From: JABWBD01 sp040768665
GTDB lineage: Bacteria > Planctomycetota > Planctomycetia > Pirellulales > Thermoguttaceae
NCBI GenBank assembly: GCA_040768665.1
Contig: JAXGMN010000013.1
Location: 124,001 to 188,000 of the forward strand
Reading direction: 5' to 3'
DNA length: 64,000 nucleotides
Below, piece by piece: positions 44,055-53,234 of this stretch. A program made the position numbers and the translations under genes. Below the pieces are notes generated by a model that ran no database searches, was not told the DNA's origin, and saw only the letters and a program-made list of their open reading frames with translations. Numbering within the stretch: position 1 is the stretch's first letter; each line of letters begins with the position of its first letter.

Positions 44055-46315
44055 ACTTGCAGAATGTCCGCTGGATTCTCAGCCGCGAGATCCGCGACCA
44101 GCTCCGCGACCGGCGAACGCTGTTCGTGGTGCTGGTCCTGCCGATTCTGCTCTATCCCCTTCTGGGAATGACGTTCTTCCAGGTTTCCCAGTTCATGCGC
44201 GAGCAACCGATCAGCGTGCTCGTTGTCGGCGCGCGGGATATGGTCGGAGTGCCGCCGCTATTCGAGGACGACCGTTTTGCCGAGGAACTTTTCACGGACC
44301 CTTACAAGCGGAATTTGATCGAGGTCGACTTCGCCTCGGCGGAACCTCGTCAGCGGGACGATGCGGATTCCGTGATGGTGTTCACGCCCGCTGAGACCGG
44401 AGAGGCGGTGATTGCGGGCAGGTACGACGCGGCCGTGTATTTTCCGCTCGATTTCGCCGATCGCCTCGAAGCGTTCCGCGAGGCGATTCAGCAGCGGGCG
44501 CAGCAGAGGGAGGGAAATGGTGTTTCCAAGTCGCCTGAAATCGAAGTGCCGCTGCAAATCCCCAGCCCCGAAATCATCTACAACACCGCAAACGAGAAGT
44601 CTCAACTCGCGTTTGCCCGCCTGAGCGAGGTGCTCCGGCAGTGGAAAGAACGGATCGGCGAGACAAACCTCGAGGCCAGCGGCGTCTCACCCGCGGTTGC
44701 AAAACCGTTTGAGGTGGAAACGGCCGACGTTGCCGATCAGACCGGCCTGCGGGGCGCCGCCGTCTGGTCCAAAATCTTCCCGGTATTGCTCTTGATTTGG
44801 GCAATGACCGGAGCGTTCTACCCGGCAGTCGACCTCTGCGCCGGCGAAAAGGAACGCGGCACGCTGGAAACCCTCTTGAGCAGCCCCGCCGAGCGCAGCG
44901 AGATCGTCGTCGGCAAGCTGTTGACGATCATGCTCTTCAGCATCATCACTGCCGCACTCAACCTTGTAAGCATCGGGATCACGGGGTGGCTGCTCCTGGC
45001 GAAACTGCCCGGACTGGGCCCGCCGCCCTTGAGCGCCGGGGTCTGGCTGTTGCTGGCCTTGGTGCCGGTTTCGGCACTGTTCAGCGCGCTGTGCCTGGCC
45101 CTGGCGGCGTTTGCCCGCAGCACCAAGGAAGGCCAGTACTATCTGATGCCGCTTTTGCTGGTGACTATGCCGCTGGCGGTGTTGCCGATGTCGTCGGGGG
45201 TGGAGTTGACCTTGGGCAACAGCTTAATTCCCGTAAGCGGGATGGTTTTGTTGCTCCGGGCCGCGCTGGAGGGCAATCACTGGGTCGCACTTCAGTTTGC
45301 CCCGCCGGTCGTCGCGGTCACGCTGGGCTGCTGTTATCTCGCCATTCGCTGGGCTGTCGAACAGTTCAATTCCGAAGCGGTCCTGTTTCGAGAGAGCGAA
45401 CGGCTCGACGTCGGCCTCTGGGTCCGTCACCTCGTGCAGGACCGCCGACCGACTCCGACCGCGGCCGCGGCGGTTTTCTGCGGGGTGCTGATTCTGGTCG
45501 TGAAGTTCTTCATGAGCTTCGCAATGCCCCAGCCGACGGACTTCCGCGAGTTCGCAGTGACGACCGTCATCACTCAACTCGTGGTAATCGCGACACCGGC
45601 ACTGTTGATGATGGTGATTTTCGCGAGCAGCCCGAGACAGACTCTGCTGCTTAATCCTCCACGGGGTAAGACCCTGCTGGCGGCAGCCGCACTTGCCGTC
45701 GTGCTACACCCGGTCATGACGGCGCTGCAATGGGCGGTAATGCGACTCTATCCGGTCAGCGATTCGATGCAGCAAGCACTGCGGGGACTCGAAGACATCT
45801 TTCATGGCGCGCCGTTCTGGCAGGTGGCCTTGGTGATCGCTCTGGCTCCGGCGATCTGCGAAGAGCTGGCGTTCCGCGGCTTCATCCTCTCCGGCTTCCG
45901 CCACCTGGGGCACAAATGGCGGGCGATCGTCTTCACCGCCATCTTTTTCGGACTGACGCACGGGATCCTTCAGCAGTCGCTGATCGCCTCGCTAACCGGG
46001 GTCGTCGTGGGGTTGATCGCAGTTCAGAGTGGCAGCCTCTTCCCCGCCATTCTCTACCACCTCGTTCACAACAGTCTGGCGCTGGCCAGTGTGCAATTCG
46101 TTCCCATCGGTCTCGAGCGGTGGCCCATCCTGCGGCATCTCGCCGAGGTTTCGGAGGGCGGCGGAATCGCCTACTCTTTGCCGGCAATCGTCGCGGGCGG
46201 TGTGCTGGCAGCCGCCCTGATGATCTGGTTCGAACATCTTCCTCATACGAAATCGACCGAGGAACAGGAGCAAGAGCGGATCGACCGGGCACTGCAGATG
46301 GACGCCGGCAGTTGA
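44051..46315 (+). CDS. ABC-2 permease fused to a CPBP (Abi) intramembrane metalloprotease
   Basis: 754 residues. The N-terminal part is a NatB-like ABC-2 permease: first helix LFVVLVLPILLYPLLGMTFF, a ~220-residue extracytoplasmic domain, then helices from WSKIFPVLLLIWAMTGAFYP with CAGEKERGTLETLLSSPAER, a typical ABC-2 motif. The C-terminal part is a CPBP protease with EExxxR (CEELAFRGFILSG, about residue 600), FxxxH (FGLTHGILQQ) and HxxxN (YHLVHNSLAL), all key residues present. The fusion is found in other planctomycetes and myxobacteria. It could process exported peptides or membrane proteins while transporting. Confidence 0.93.
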   Translation: MNLQNVRWILSREIRDQLRDRRTLFVVLVLPILLYPLLGMTFFQVSQFMREQPISVLVVGARDMVGVPPLFEDDRFAEELFTDPYKRNLIEVDFASAEPRQRDDADSVMVFTPAETGEAVIAGRYDAAVYFPLDFADRLEAFREAIQQRAQQREGNGVSKSPEIEVPLQIPSPEIIYNTANEKSQLAFARLSEVLRQWKERIGETNLEASGVSPAVAKPFEVETADVADQTGLRGAAVWSKIFPVLLLIWAMTGAFYPAVDLCAGEKERGTLETLLSSPAERSEIVVGKLLTIMLFSIITAALNLVSIGITGWLLLAKLPGLGPPPLSAGVWLLLALVPVSALFSALCLALAAFARSTKEGQYYLMPLLLVTMPLAVLPMSSGVELTLGNSLIPVSGMVLLLRAALEGNHWVALQFAPPVVAVTLGCCYLAIRWAVEQFNSEAVLFRESERLDVGLWVRHLVQDRRPTPTAAAAVFCGVLILVVKFFMSFAMPQPTDFREFAVTTVITQLVVIATPALLMMVIFASSPRQTLLLNPPRGKTLLAAAALAVVLHPVMTALQWAVMRLYPVSDSMQQALRGLEDIFHGAPFWQVALVIALAPAICEELAFRGFILSGFRHLGHKWRAIVFTAIFFGLTHGILQQSLIASLTGVVVGLIAVQSGSLFPAILYHLVHNSLALASVQFVPIGLERWPILRHLAEVSEGGGIAYSLPAIVAGGVLAAALMIWFEHLPHTKSTEEQEQERIDRALQMDAGS

Positions 46316-46407
46316 ACCGGCCCCAGCAGCCCGGCCGCTTGCCATTCGCTGGTCGCTGCGCTTTCGCCACACGCGACGTCAGCAGCCGGCCTGCCTGGCG
46401 GCCTCGA

Positions 46408-47817
46408 CTATTGCCGACCAAGCTCAGGCCCCCTGTCATGCGGCATCGAGTTGTGCCACGAAACGACCGCCGCCGTGAGACGTTGGGCAACATCGCGGTG
46501 CTGTTCGGAGAGGTCGGTCGTTTCTCCGCGGTCTTTCCGAAGATCGTAGAGCTGTGGCCGCGAACCGTCATACTCGCAAAGCAGCTTCCAATCGCCGTCT
46601 CGCACGGCAAGGTCGGGCAGGTTCTCGCCACGTTCCCCGGGGCGGTCGGGCGGCCTGCGGAAGAAAAGAAGACCCTGACGCGACGCGGTTGATTTGCCGA
46701 GCAAAGTGGCAGCGAGATTCTCGCCGTCGAAATGGACCCCGGCCCGCGGTTCGACACCCGCCACCGCCAAAAGCGAAGGCGCTAGGTCCACGGCGGCGAC
46801 CACCGAAGATTCGTTGCGCTGCCCGGCCATTTCTGGAGTGATCAACCCCGGCCCCCAGACCACCAGCGGCGAGCGCACCCCGCCCTCGTAGAGCATAGTC
46901 TTCGCGCCGCGAAACGGCCCCGCGGAGCCGGCGCCGGGTTCCGGGCCATTGTCGGAGCAGACGAGGATGAGCGTACGCTCGCGAAGCCGGTCGTTGCCGC
47001 GAATGAAATCGAAGAGCACCCCAAGTTGCTCGTCCATGGTGTCGAGTACACCGCGGTAGCGAGCCTGTTTGCTGCCGTCCCCCCGCCGATCTTTCCGGGG
47101 AAAGAACGGCGAATGGACGTCGTCGGGCCACACGTTGACGTAAAAAGGCTTGCCTGCCGCGTCGGCTTGCCGAATGAAGTCGACGGCGGCGCCGACGAAC
47201 GAGGCGGTGATTTCCGACCGGTCTTGCCACCGGATCGGGCCGCGGCCGAGTTGATCGGAACCCAGGGCGTGCTTACGCGGCGGCTTGCCGTCGTAGGCGT
47301 CGCACAGCGGCAGGACTCGAGGGCCGAGGCCCTCGAAGTTGGTCAGCGAGGCGTCGAAGCCGTACTCACCGATCAACGGGGCCTCGCCAACGTCGCGCTG
47401 GCCGCCCATGTGCCACTTGCCGAAATGGCCCGTGGCGTAGCCGGCCTCGTGCAGAAACCGGGCGAGCATCGGCGCGGCGGGGTCGAGCCATTGCGCGATG
47501 CCGCGGCGGTCATTTTCCGCCCGGTGGGCGAGATAGGAGCCGATCCGCCACCGCTGCGGATACTGGCCCGTGGAGATTGCCGTCCGCGACGGGGAACAGA
47601 TCGGCGAGTTGACGTAGAACTGGGAAAAGCAGACGCCCTCGGAGGCCAGCCGGTCGACGTGTTCGGTCGTCACATCCGTGTTGCCGAAACACGAAAAGTC
47701 GCCCCAGCCCATGTCGTCGATGAAGACCAGGAGGATATTCGGGCTGTGTGGATCGGCCGCCCCGGCGCTGCCGGTCAGCCAAAGACATGTCAGCGCGCCG
47801 AGCAGGATTTCTCGCAT
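46408..47817 (-). CDS. Secreted sulfatase (arylsulfatase family) 1
   Basis: 469 residues from ATG 47817, with TTGAGG 6 bp upstream; the longer frame starts at a TTG overlapping the previous stop. Signal peptide ILLGALTCLWLTGSAGAA. Metal site NILLVFIDDMGWGDFSC; the sulfatase signature ICSPSRTAISTGQYP carries the Cys that is converted to formylglycine; GKWHMGG and SDNGPEPGAGSAGPF supply other metal or substrate residues. It probably removes sulfate from a polysaccharide in the periplasm. Last of six sulfatase genes in this strand order. Confidence 0.95.
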   Translation of the reverse strand: MREILLGALTCLWLTGSAGAADPHSPNILLVFIDDMGWGDFSCFGNTDVTTEHVDRLASEGVCFSQFYVNSPICSPSRTAISTGQYPQRWRIGSYLAHRAENDRRGIAQWLDPAAPMLARFLHEAGYATGHFGKWHMGGQRDVGEAPLIGEYGFDASLTNFEGLGPRVLPLCDAYDGKPPRKHALGSDQLGRGPIRWQDRSEITASFVGAAVDFIRQADAAGKPFYVNVWPDDVHSPFFPRKDRRGDGSKQARYRGVLDTMDEQLGVLFDFIRGNDRLRERTLILVCSDNGPEPGAGSAGPFRGAKTMLYEGGVRSPLVVWGPGLITPEMAGQRNESSVVAAVDLAPSLLAVAGVEPRAGVHFDGENLAATLLGKSTASRQGLLFFRRPPDRPGERGENLPDLAVRDGDWKLLCEYDGSRPQLYDLRKDRGETTDLSEQHRDVAQRLTAAVVSWHNSMPHDRGPELGRQ

Positions 47818-47825
47818 GGTCAGCC

Positions 47826-49277
47826 TCAATTCCGTTGCGACGATTTCTCGTCGAGGAGTGGTTCTGGATTATCGACGCGGACGAGCGGTCGGCAGCCGGG
47901 CCCGATATTGTCCAGGCCCAGATCGTCTTGCATCCGATCGGCGAGGCTGCGGAGACGTTTCACTTCGTCCGCATGGCGGGCGGCGACGTTGTTGGCCTCG
48001 CCAATATCTTCGCCAAGGTGATACAGTTCGCCTTTCGCGAGGTGCAGCTTCCAGGGGCCGGATCGCACGGCCTGTAGCTGGAAGCCGCGGTAGTAGTAGA
48101 ACACATCGGTGGGCGATTTCGCATCGGGCTTCCCGGCCAACAGCGGCCAGATGTCGTGTCCGTCCAGCTTCCGCCCGGCCGGCAGCGAGCCGCCGGCAAG
48201 TTTCACGAACGTGGGCAGTACATCCATCATCGACGTGATTTCGTCGGTCCTCGTGCCGGCGGGTATCTTGCCCGGCCACCACGCCAACGTACACGTGCGA
48301 ATGCCGCCCTCCCAGGTACTCCCCTTGCTGCCTCGCAACGGAGCGTTGTTCGAGCCGTGTGGCAGAGAGCCGCCGTTGTCACTGGTGAAGAAGACGAGCG
48401 TTCTCTGCTGGAGATTCAGCTCCCGGACGGCGTCGACCAACTGCCCCACGCTCCAGTCCACCTCCCGCACCCAATCCTGAAGCAGTTTGCCGGCCGATGT
48501 GCCGAGGAACCGCTTGGAGGGATAGTGGGGAAAATGCACGGCGGTGTGCGGAAGGTAGAGAAAGAAGGGTTTGTCCTTCTGATCGCGGATGAATTGCACC
48601 GCCCGCTCGGTGTAGCGGCGGGTGAGCGTGAACTGCTCCTCTGCGCGAACCCGCTCGACGGCGTTCTCGTTTTCCAGCAGGGGCAACGGCGGCTGATCGA
48701 GTCCTTTGATTCCCGTCTCGTCGAACGGACGGCTCTTGGCGCCCGGCCTGGGCTTTGGGATCGGCTGCCCAGGATTGCTCTTTGCGCCGTCCTCGGGCGG
48801 CCCCATATCGTTGGAGTAGGGAAGGCCGAAGTACGAATCGAACCCCTGGCGGGTAGGCAGAAACTCCGGCTGATCGCCCAGGTGCCACTTGCCGATGCAG
48901 GCCGTCGCGTAGCCGGCCTCCTTCAGGAGTTCTGCAATGGTCCGTTCCTCCGGGTTGAGCCCCACCGCTGCTTTTGGGAAAAGCACATGCGGGATCGGCA
49001 GCACACGCTTGGGATAGCAACCGGTCATGAGCGAAGCTCGCGACGGTGAGCAGACCGGCGCCGCGTAATGCGAGGTCAACAGCCGGCCTTCGCTTGCGAG
49101 CCGATCGAGATTCGGAGTGCGGGCCGTCTCGGCGCCGTACGGACCGATGTCCGCATAGCCCAGGTCGTCGATGTTGATCAGGATGAAGTTCGGCTTCGGC
49201 GGGTCGGCAGCAGGCGAACGACTAGCACTGAGGGTTGGAAGCAGTGCCAGGAGTGCAAAAGCGGTTCGAATGGTCAT
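47826..49277 (-). CDS. Secreted sulfatase 2
   Basis: 483 residues. Signal peptide FALLALLPTLSASRSPA. PNFILINIDDLGYADIGPYG, signature VCSPSRASLMTGCYPKR with the formylglycine Cys, GKWHLGDQPEFLPTRQGFDS, and FFTSDNGGSLPHGSNNAPLR. The C-terminus has the family KLHLAKGELYHLGEDIGEAN layout. It overlaps the next gene by a few bases (TTGA), so it is coupled to sulfatase 1. Upstream gap of ~90 bp to the detached tail of sulfatase 3. Confidence 0.95.
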   Translation of the reverse strand: MTIRTAFALLALLPTLSASRSPAADPPKPNFILINIDDLGYADIGPYGAETARTPNLDRLASEGRLLTSHYAAPVCSPSRASLMTGCYPKRVLPIPHVLFPKAAVGLNPEERTIAELLKEAGYATACIGKWHLGDQPEFLPTRQGFDSYFGLPYSNDMGPPEDGAKSNPGQPIPKPRPGAKSRPFDETGIKGLDQPPLPLLENENAVERVRAEEQFTLTRRYTERAVQFIRDQKDKPFFLYLPHTAVHFPHYPSKRFLGTSAGKLLQDWVREVDWSVGQLVDAVRELNLQQRTLVFFTSDNGGSLPHGSNNAPLRGSKGSTWEGGIRTCTLAWWPGKIPAGTRTDEITSMMDVLPTFVKLAGGSLPAGRKLDGHDIWPLLAGKPDAKSPTDVFYYYRGFQLQAVRSGPWKLHLAKGELYHLGEDIGEANNVAARHADEVKRLRSLADRMQDDLGLDNIGPGCRPLVRVDNPEPLLDEKSSQRN

Positions 49278-49366
49278 GGTGTTGCTTTACCAATACGGGG
49301 TCTTGTCATGACATCCCCACCGCCGCGACGCAAACCGGCGTTGCGGCGGGGCGAGGTACGAATGAA

Positions 49367-49558
49367 TCACTCGGCTGTTGGTGTATGGCTAGGGTCATCG
49401 CGCGCGGACCGCTCGGGCCTCTGCCAGGGAACCTGCCCACCGCGTTGGATGTGTCTGCTGATCGCGGCTTGAAGTTCCCGCACAATGCGGGGCGCCTTCT
49501 CGAAGAGATTGTTTTTCTCGTACGGATCGTCTTTCAGGTTGTATAGTTCCAGCAGCGA
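49367..49558 (-). other. Detached in-frame C-terminal tail of the EEP-sulfatase gene
   Basis: Directly after the TAG at 49559-49561 the same frame stays open for 64 codons to a TGA at 49367-49369. It reads SLLELYNLKDDPYEKNNLFE then APRIVRELQAAISRHIQRGG, which is exactly the usual sulfatase C-terminal segment. So the TAG is most likely a nonsense mutation, a sequence error or a recoded codon. Confidence 0.88.
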
Positions 49559-51643
49559 CTAGGGATCATTCTGCAGAAGTTTCCAATCCCCGCGCACGAT
49601 CGCCTGGTAGCTCTTGCCCCCGTAACGCGGCCCTCCCTCGCGGCGAACGAAATAGAGATCGCGCTGGCCGGCAAGCTCCTCGCCGTTGAGCAGCGGCAGC
49701 AGGCTGACCGCGTCGAGTTCGGCGGAAGGTTTCGCCCCGGCCAGTTCAAGAAAGGTCGGGAAGACGTCAAAGGTCTGGCCCGCGTAGTCGCTCCGCGAAC
49801 CAGCGGCGACCTTCCCGGGCCAGCGGAGCGCAAAGGGAATGCGGAGTCCGCCATCGTAGTGGCTCTGCTTTCCGTCGCGCCAGGGACCGTTGCTCTGGGC
49901 GTGTGGGAGTGAGCCGCCGTTGTCGGAACTGAATACGACCAGGGTGTTCTCTTCCAGCCCGGTCTCTTTCAGCACGTCGAGCACGCGTCCGACTCCGCTG
50001 TCGAGATGCTCGACGAACGCGACGTTCTTCGCCCGGTTCTCGTCCATATCCGGCGCCCTCGCCTTGACCCGCGCCAGCCAATCCGCGGGCGGCTCGATCG
50101 GGAAGTGCGGAGCGTTGTACGCCAAGTAGAGGAAGAACGGCCGATCGGCATGTTTCGTTCGCTCGCGCAGGTATTCGCAGGCCCAGTCGGTGAAAAGATC
50201 CGTGGCGTGGCCTTCCGGGTCGATCACCTCCTGGTTCAGACGCATGTAGTTGTTGCCGTGGCGAAGATGGTCGAGGTAGCTGTCCATCATGTCGCCCAGA
50301 AACCCATGGAAGAAGTCGAATCCCCGCTCGGTGGGCGTGTTCGGCGACTGAAGGCCGAGATGCCACTTGCCGATGATGCCCGTATGATAGCCGCACGCGC
50401 GGAGTTCCTCTGCAAGCGTCGGCACGTCGGGCGCAAGATAGCCCCAAGAGTTCTCGGGATGCGTTCGGATGACGCCCGGCACCCCGGCGCGATCCGGGTA
50501 CCGCCCCGTCAGGATCGCCGCACGGCTGGGCGAGCAGACGGTGCAGTTGGAACGCATCCGTGTGAACAGCATTCCCCCGGCAGCCAGCCGGTCGATGTTG
50601 GGCGTTCGGACGTCCGTTTCGCCGTAGCACGACACATCACCGTAGCCTTGGTCATCCGTAAGGATGACAAGAAAGTTCGGCTTCGATCCCGGCCGGGCGG
50701 CTTCACGCGGGCCGATTGGTTCACCCCGGGCTTGTGGATCAGACCGCCGCAGCACCGCCGTCACCGGAAAATGGTCCGACGGCGTACGGCCATTGCGAGC
50801 GGTGCGATCGATCTCCGCGGCGAGCACCTGCCAATCGGGCGAGACGGCGATCCAATCGATCCTCGGCCCGTCGATTGCATTGGGCTTGAATCCGGAAAAC
50901 GTCCCTTCAGCCTTTCCCGACTCGGGGTGAGCGACACGGTATGTGTCTACCAGCGGCGAAGGCTCGTTTCCGCGGATCGCGAACAAAGCCTGGTAGGGCT
51001 CGCTCTTTTCTGCGGTGTTGAAGTCGCCGGTGACGATCCGTGAGCAATTCTCACCCAAAAGGGCAACCTGACGGCGAATCAATCGGGCCGATTCCAAACG
51101 GGCGCTGGCTCCCAAGTGGTCGAAGTGCGTATTGAGAAACAGCAGCGGCGGCGCCGCGGGGACGCGGCGATCGCGGAGTTTGACCCAGGTCGCCATTCGC
51201 GGCAGGGAACTGTCCCAACTTTTGCTGCCGACCTGCTCGGGAGTCTCGCTGAGCCAGAAGTGCCCGCCGGCGAGCTTCTCGAAGCGTTCCTTTTTGTAGA
51301 ACAGCGCCATCATCTCGCCGGTATCGCCGCCATCCTCCCGACCGACGCCCAGATGGGCGTACTCCGGCAGGTGCTCGGCCAGGTAGTCCCGCTGGAAGCC
51401 GAGCGTTTCCTGGGTGCCGAGCAGGTCCGGGTCGAACGCGCGGATCGTTTCGACGAGGAACGCTTTGCGGTTGTCCCAGTGGTTTTCCCCGTCGCGGGCG
51501 GCGCCGTAACGGATATTGAAGCTCATGACGCGAACATCGGCAGCGCTGGCGCTGGCGTCACCCAACTCATCTCCTTGAAGCAGCCGGGTCGGTGCGGCGC
51601 CGAACAGCAGAACGAGAACGAAAAGGGCTAGGAAGACTTTCAT
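49559..51643 (-). CDS. Fusion of endonuclease/exonuclease/phosphatase domain and sulfatase, cut by an in-frame TAG
   Basis: 694 residues from ATG 51643 (GGAG upstream). Signal peptide KVFLALFVLVLLFGAAPT. Residues ~40-300 form an EEP domain: VRVMSFNIRYGAARDGENHW, DLLGTQETLGFQRDYL, FLNTHFDHLGASAR, RIVTGDFNTAEKSEPYQ and RTPSDHFPVTAVL hold the expected Asn, Glu, Asp, Asn and His. From ~325 a sulfatase follows, NFLVILTDDQGYGDVSCYG, signature TVCSPSRAAILTGRYPD (Cys near 370), GKWHLGLQ and VFSSDNGGSLPHAQ. The protein stops at GDWKLLQNDP, just short of the conserved C-terminus that continues after the TAG. It may act on sulfated and phosphorylated substrates. Confidence 0.9.
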   Translation of the reverse strand: MKVFLALFVLVLLFGAAPTRLLQGDELGDASASAADVRVMSFNIRYGAARDGENHWDNRKAFLVETIRAFDPDLLGTQETLGFQRDYLAEHLPEYAHLGVGREDGGDTGEMMALFYKKERFEKLAGGHFWLSETPEQVGSKSWDSSLPRMATWVKLRDRRVPAAPPLLFLNTHFDHLGASARLESARLIRRQVALLGENCSRIVTGDFNTAEKSEPYQALFAIRGNEPSPLVDTYRVAHPESGKAEGTFSGFKPNAIDGPRIDWIAVSPDWQVLAAEIDRTARNGRTPSDHFPVTAVLRRSDPQARGEPIGPREAARPGSKPNFLVILTDDQGYGDVSCYGETDVRTPNIDRLAAGGMLFTRMRSNCTVCSPSRAAILTGRYPDRAGVPGVIRTHPENSWGYLAPDVPTLAEELRACGYHTGIIGKWHLGLQSPNTPTERGFDFFHGFLGDMMDSYLDHLRHGNNYMRLNQEVIDPEGHATDLFTDWACEYLRERTKHADRPFFLYLAYNAPHFPIEPPADWLARVKARAPDMDENRAKNVAFVEHLDSGVGRVLDVLKETGLEENTLVVFSSDNGGSLPHAQSNGPWRDGKQSHYDGGLRIPFALRWPGKVAAGSRSDYAGQTFDVFPTFLELAGAKPSAELDAVSLLPLLNGEELAGQRDLYFVRREGGPRYGGKSYQAIVRGDWKLLQNDP

Positions 51644-51713
51644 TGGCAACTCCAAGGCATCTGGTCAGTGTCAGCACGGCTGCTTCCCGGCAGCCGCACG
51701 AATATGTTTCCGC

Positions 51714-53198
51714 TCACTTCCTCGGTCTTCGGGATTCACGGCCACTGGGCTTCGCGGCATCGTAATCGGGATTGCGAGCGGGGAATCTCGCTCCAACCTC
51801 TTGCTGCCAGGCGTGGAGTTCCACGCGAAGCTCCTCGACCCGCTCGGGCATCTTCGCGGCCAGGTCATGCTTTTCGCCGATGTCGTTCTTCAGGTTGAAG
51901 AGTTCGGCCCGCGAGTCCTCCTGCCACTCGATCAATTTCCAGTCGCCCTTGCGGATCGCAGCGCTCGGCGCGCCACCCTGGTTGCCGTAATGGGGATAGT
52001 GCCAGAAGAGCGATCGCTGCGGAGTCGACTGCCCTTCGAGGACAGGCCGCAGGTCGATCCCGTCGACGATCTGCTCGGACTGCAGCTTGACGCCCGCTGC
52101 GGCCAGCAGAGTGGGATAAAAATCAAGGCTGACCACCGGAGCGTCGAGCACCGCGCCGGGCTTCGTGACGCCGGGCCAGCGGACAATCGTCGGCTCGCGG
52201 ATCCCGCCTTCGTACACCCATCCTTTGCCGCCACGCAGGGGAAGATTCGACGTTGGCCAGCCCTCGCTTGTCGACAGGCCGCCGTTGTCGCTGGTGAAGA
52301 CGACAATCGTACTTTTCCGTAGATCGAGCTCGTCGAGCTTATCGAGCACCTTGCCGACCGCCTGATCCATTGCCTCGACCATGCCCGCGTAGACCGCATG
52401 GTTCTGGACCAGTCGCACGTCGCGGGGTTCCTCGCGGCCCCACTTTTCTTCAAGTCCCAGCCGCTGCGCCTTCTCTTCATATTTTTTCCGAAGATCCTCG
52501 CGCGCCATCAGCGGCGTGTGCACCGAGTAGAAAGAGAGATAGGCCAAAAAGGGTCCCTGACGGTTCGCCTCGATGAATCTCGCCGTTTCCGTCGCCAGTC
52601 GATCAGGCAGGTGTTCGCCGTCCGGGCCGTCTTCGAGCCGCGGATTGCCGTACGGCGAAAAGTACCGTTTTCCACCGTAGGGACCGCCCCGCTCGATGCC
52701 GCCCTTGTTGATGTCGAAACCCTGGTTTTCCGGGAAATACCCCTCGGGGCCGAGATGCCATTTGCCGGCGAAGAAGGTCGCGTAGCCCGCCGTCTTCAGG
52801 GCTTCGGCCAGCGTGACTTCATCCAGGGCCAGCCGTTCGCTGTATTCGGCCGGCAGAAGGACCGTGTTGCGTTTCCACTGCGGCGGCTGAGGCGCGCCGA
52901 TGTAGTCGGTCACCCCGGTCCGCTGAGGATACTTGCCCGTCATAATGCTTGCTCGCGTCGGCGAGCACACCGGACAGGCCGCGTAACCATTGGTGAGCTT
53001 GGCGCCCTGACGCGCCAGCCGGTCGACGTTCGGCGTCTCGTAGAAAGTGCTGCCATAGCACCCAAGGTCGCGCTGCCCGAGGTCGTCGACGAGAAAGAAA
53101 ACGATATTGGGTTTTTCTGCAAGGGCAACCCCCGACGCACTAACCCCAAGAATCCATGCGAAGATCACGAGACGGATGAAACAGGTTGCAGCAGGCAT
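51714..53198 (-). CDS. Secreted sulfatase 4
   Basis: 494 residues from ATG 53198, 6 bp after TGAGGAG; the longer frame starts with a TTG inside that site. Signal peptide FIRLVIFAWILGVSASGVAL. PNIVFFLVDDLGQRDLGCYG, signature PVCSPTRASIMTGKYPQR with formylglycine Cys, FFAGKWHLGPEGYFPENQGF, and VFTSDNGGLSTSEGWPTSNL. The sequence resembles the choline-sulfatase/iduronate-type S1 group common in marine planctomycetes, but a substrate cannot be assigned from sequence alone. Confidence 0.95.
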   Translation of the reverse strand: MPAATCFIRLVIFAWILGVSASGVALAEKPNIVFFLVDDLGQRDLGCYGSTFYETPNVDRLARQGAKLTNGYAACPVCSPTRASIMTGKYPQRTGVTDYIGAPQPPQWKRNTVLLPAEYSERLALDEVTLAEALKTAGYATFFAGKWHLGPEGYFPENQGFDINKGGIERGGPYGGKRYFSPYGNPRLEDGPDGEHLPDRLATETARFIEANRQGPFLAYLSFYSVHTPLMAREDLRKKYEEKAQRLGLEEKWGREEPRDVRLVQNHAVYAGMVEAMDQAVGKVLDKLDELDLRKSTIVVFTSDNGGLSTSEGWPTSNLPLRGGKGWVYEGGIREPTIVRWPGVTKPGAVLDAPVVSLDFYPTLLAAAGVKLQSEQIVDGIDLRPVLEGQSTPQRSLFWHYPHYGNQGGAPSAAIRKGDWKLIEWQEDSRAELFNLKNDIGEKHDLAAKMPERVEELRVELHAWQQEVGARFPARNPDYDAAKPSGRESRRPRK

Positions 53199-53234
53199 TC
53201 GCAGGCTCCTCAAGTAGAGTTCTTGGATGACGGA

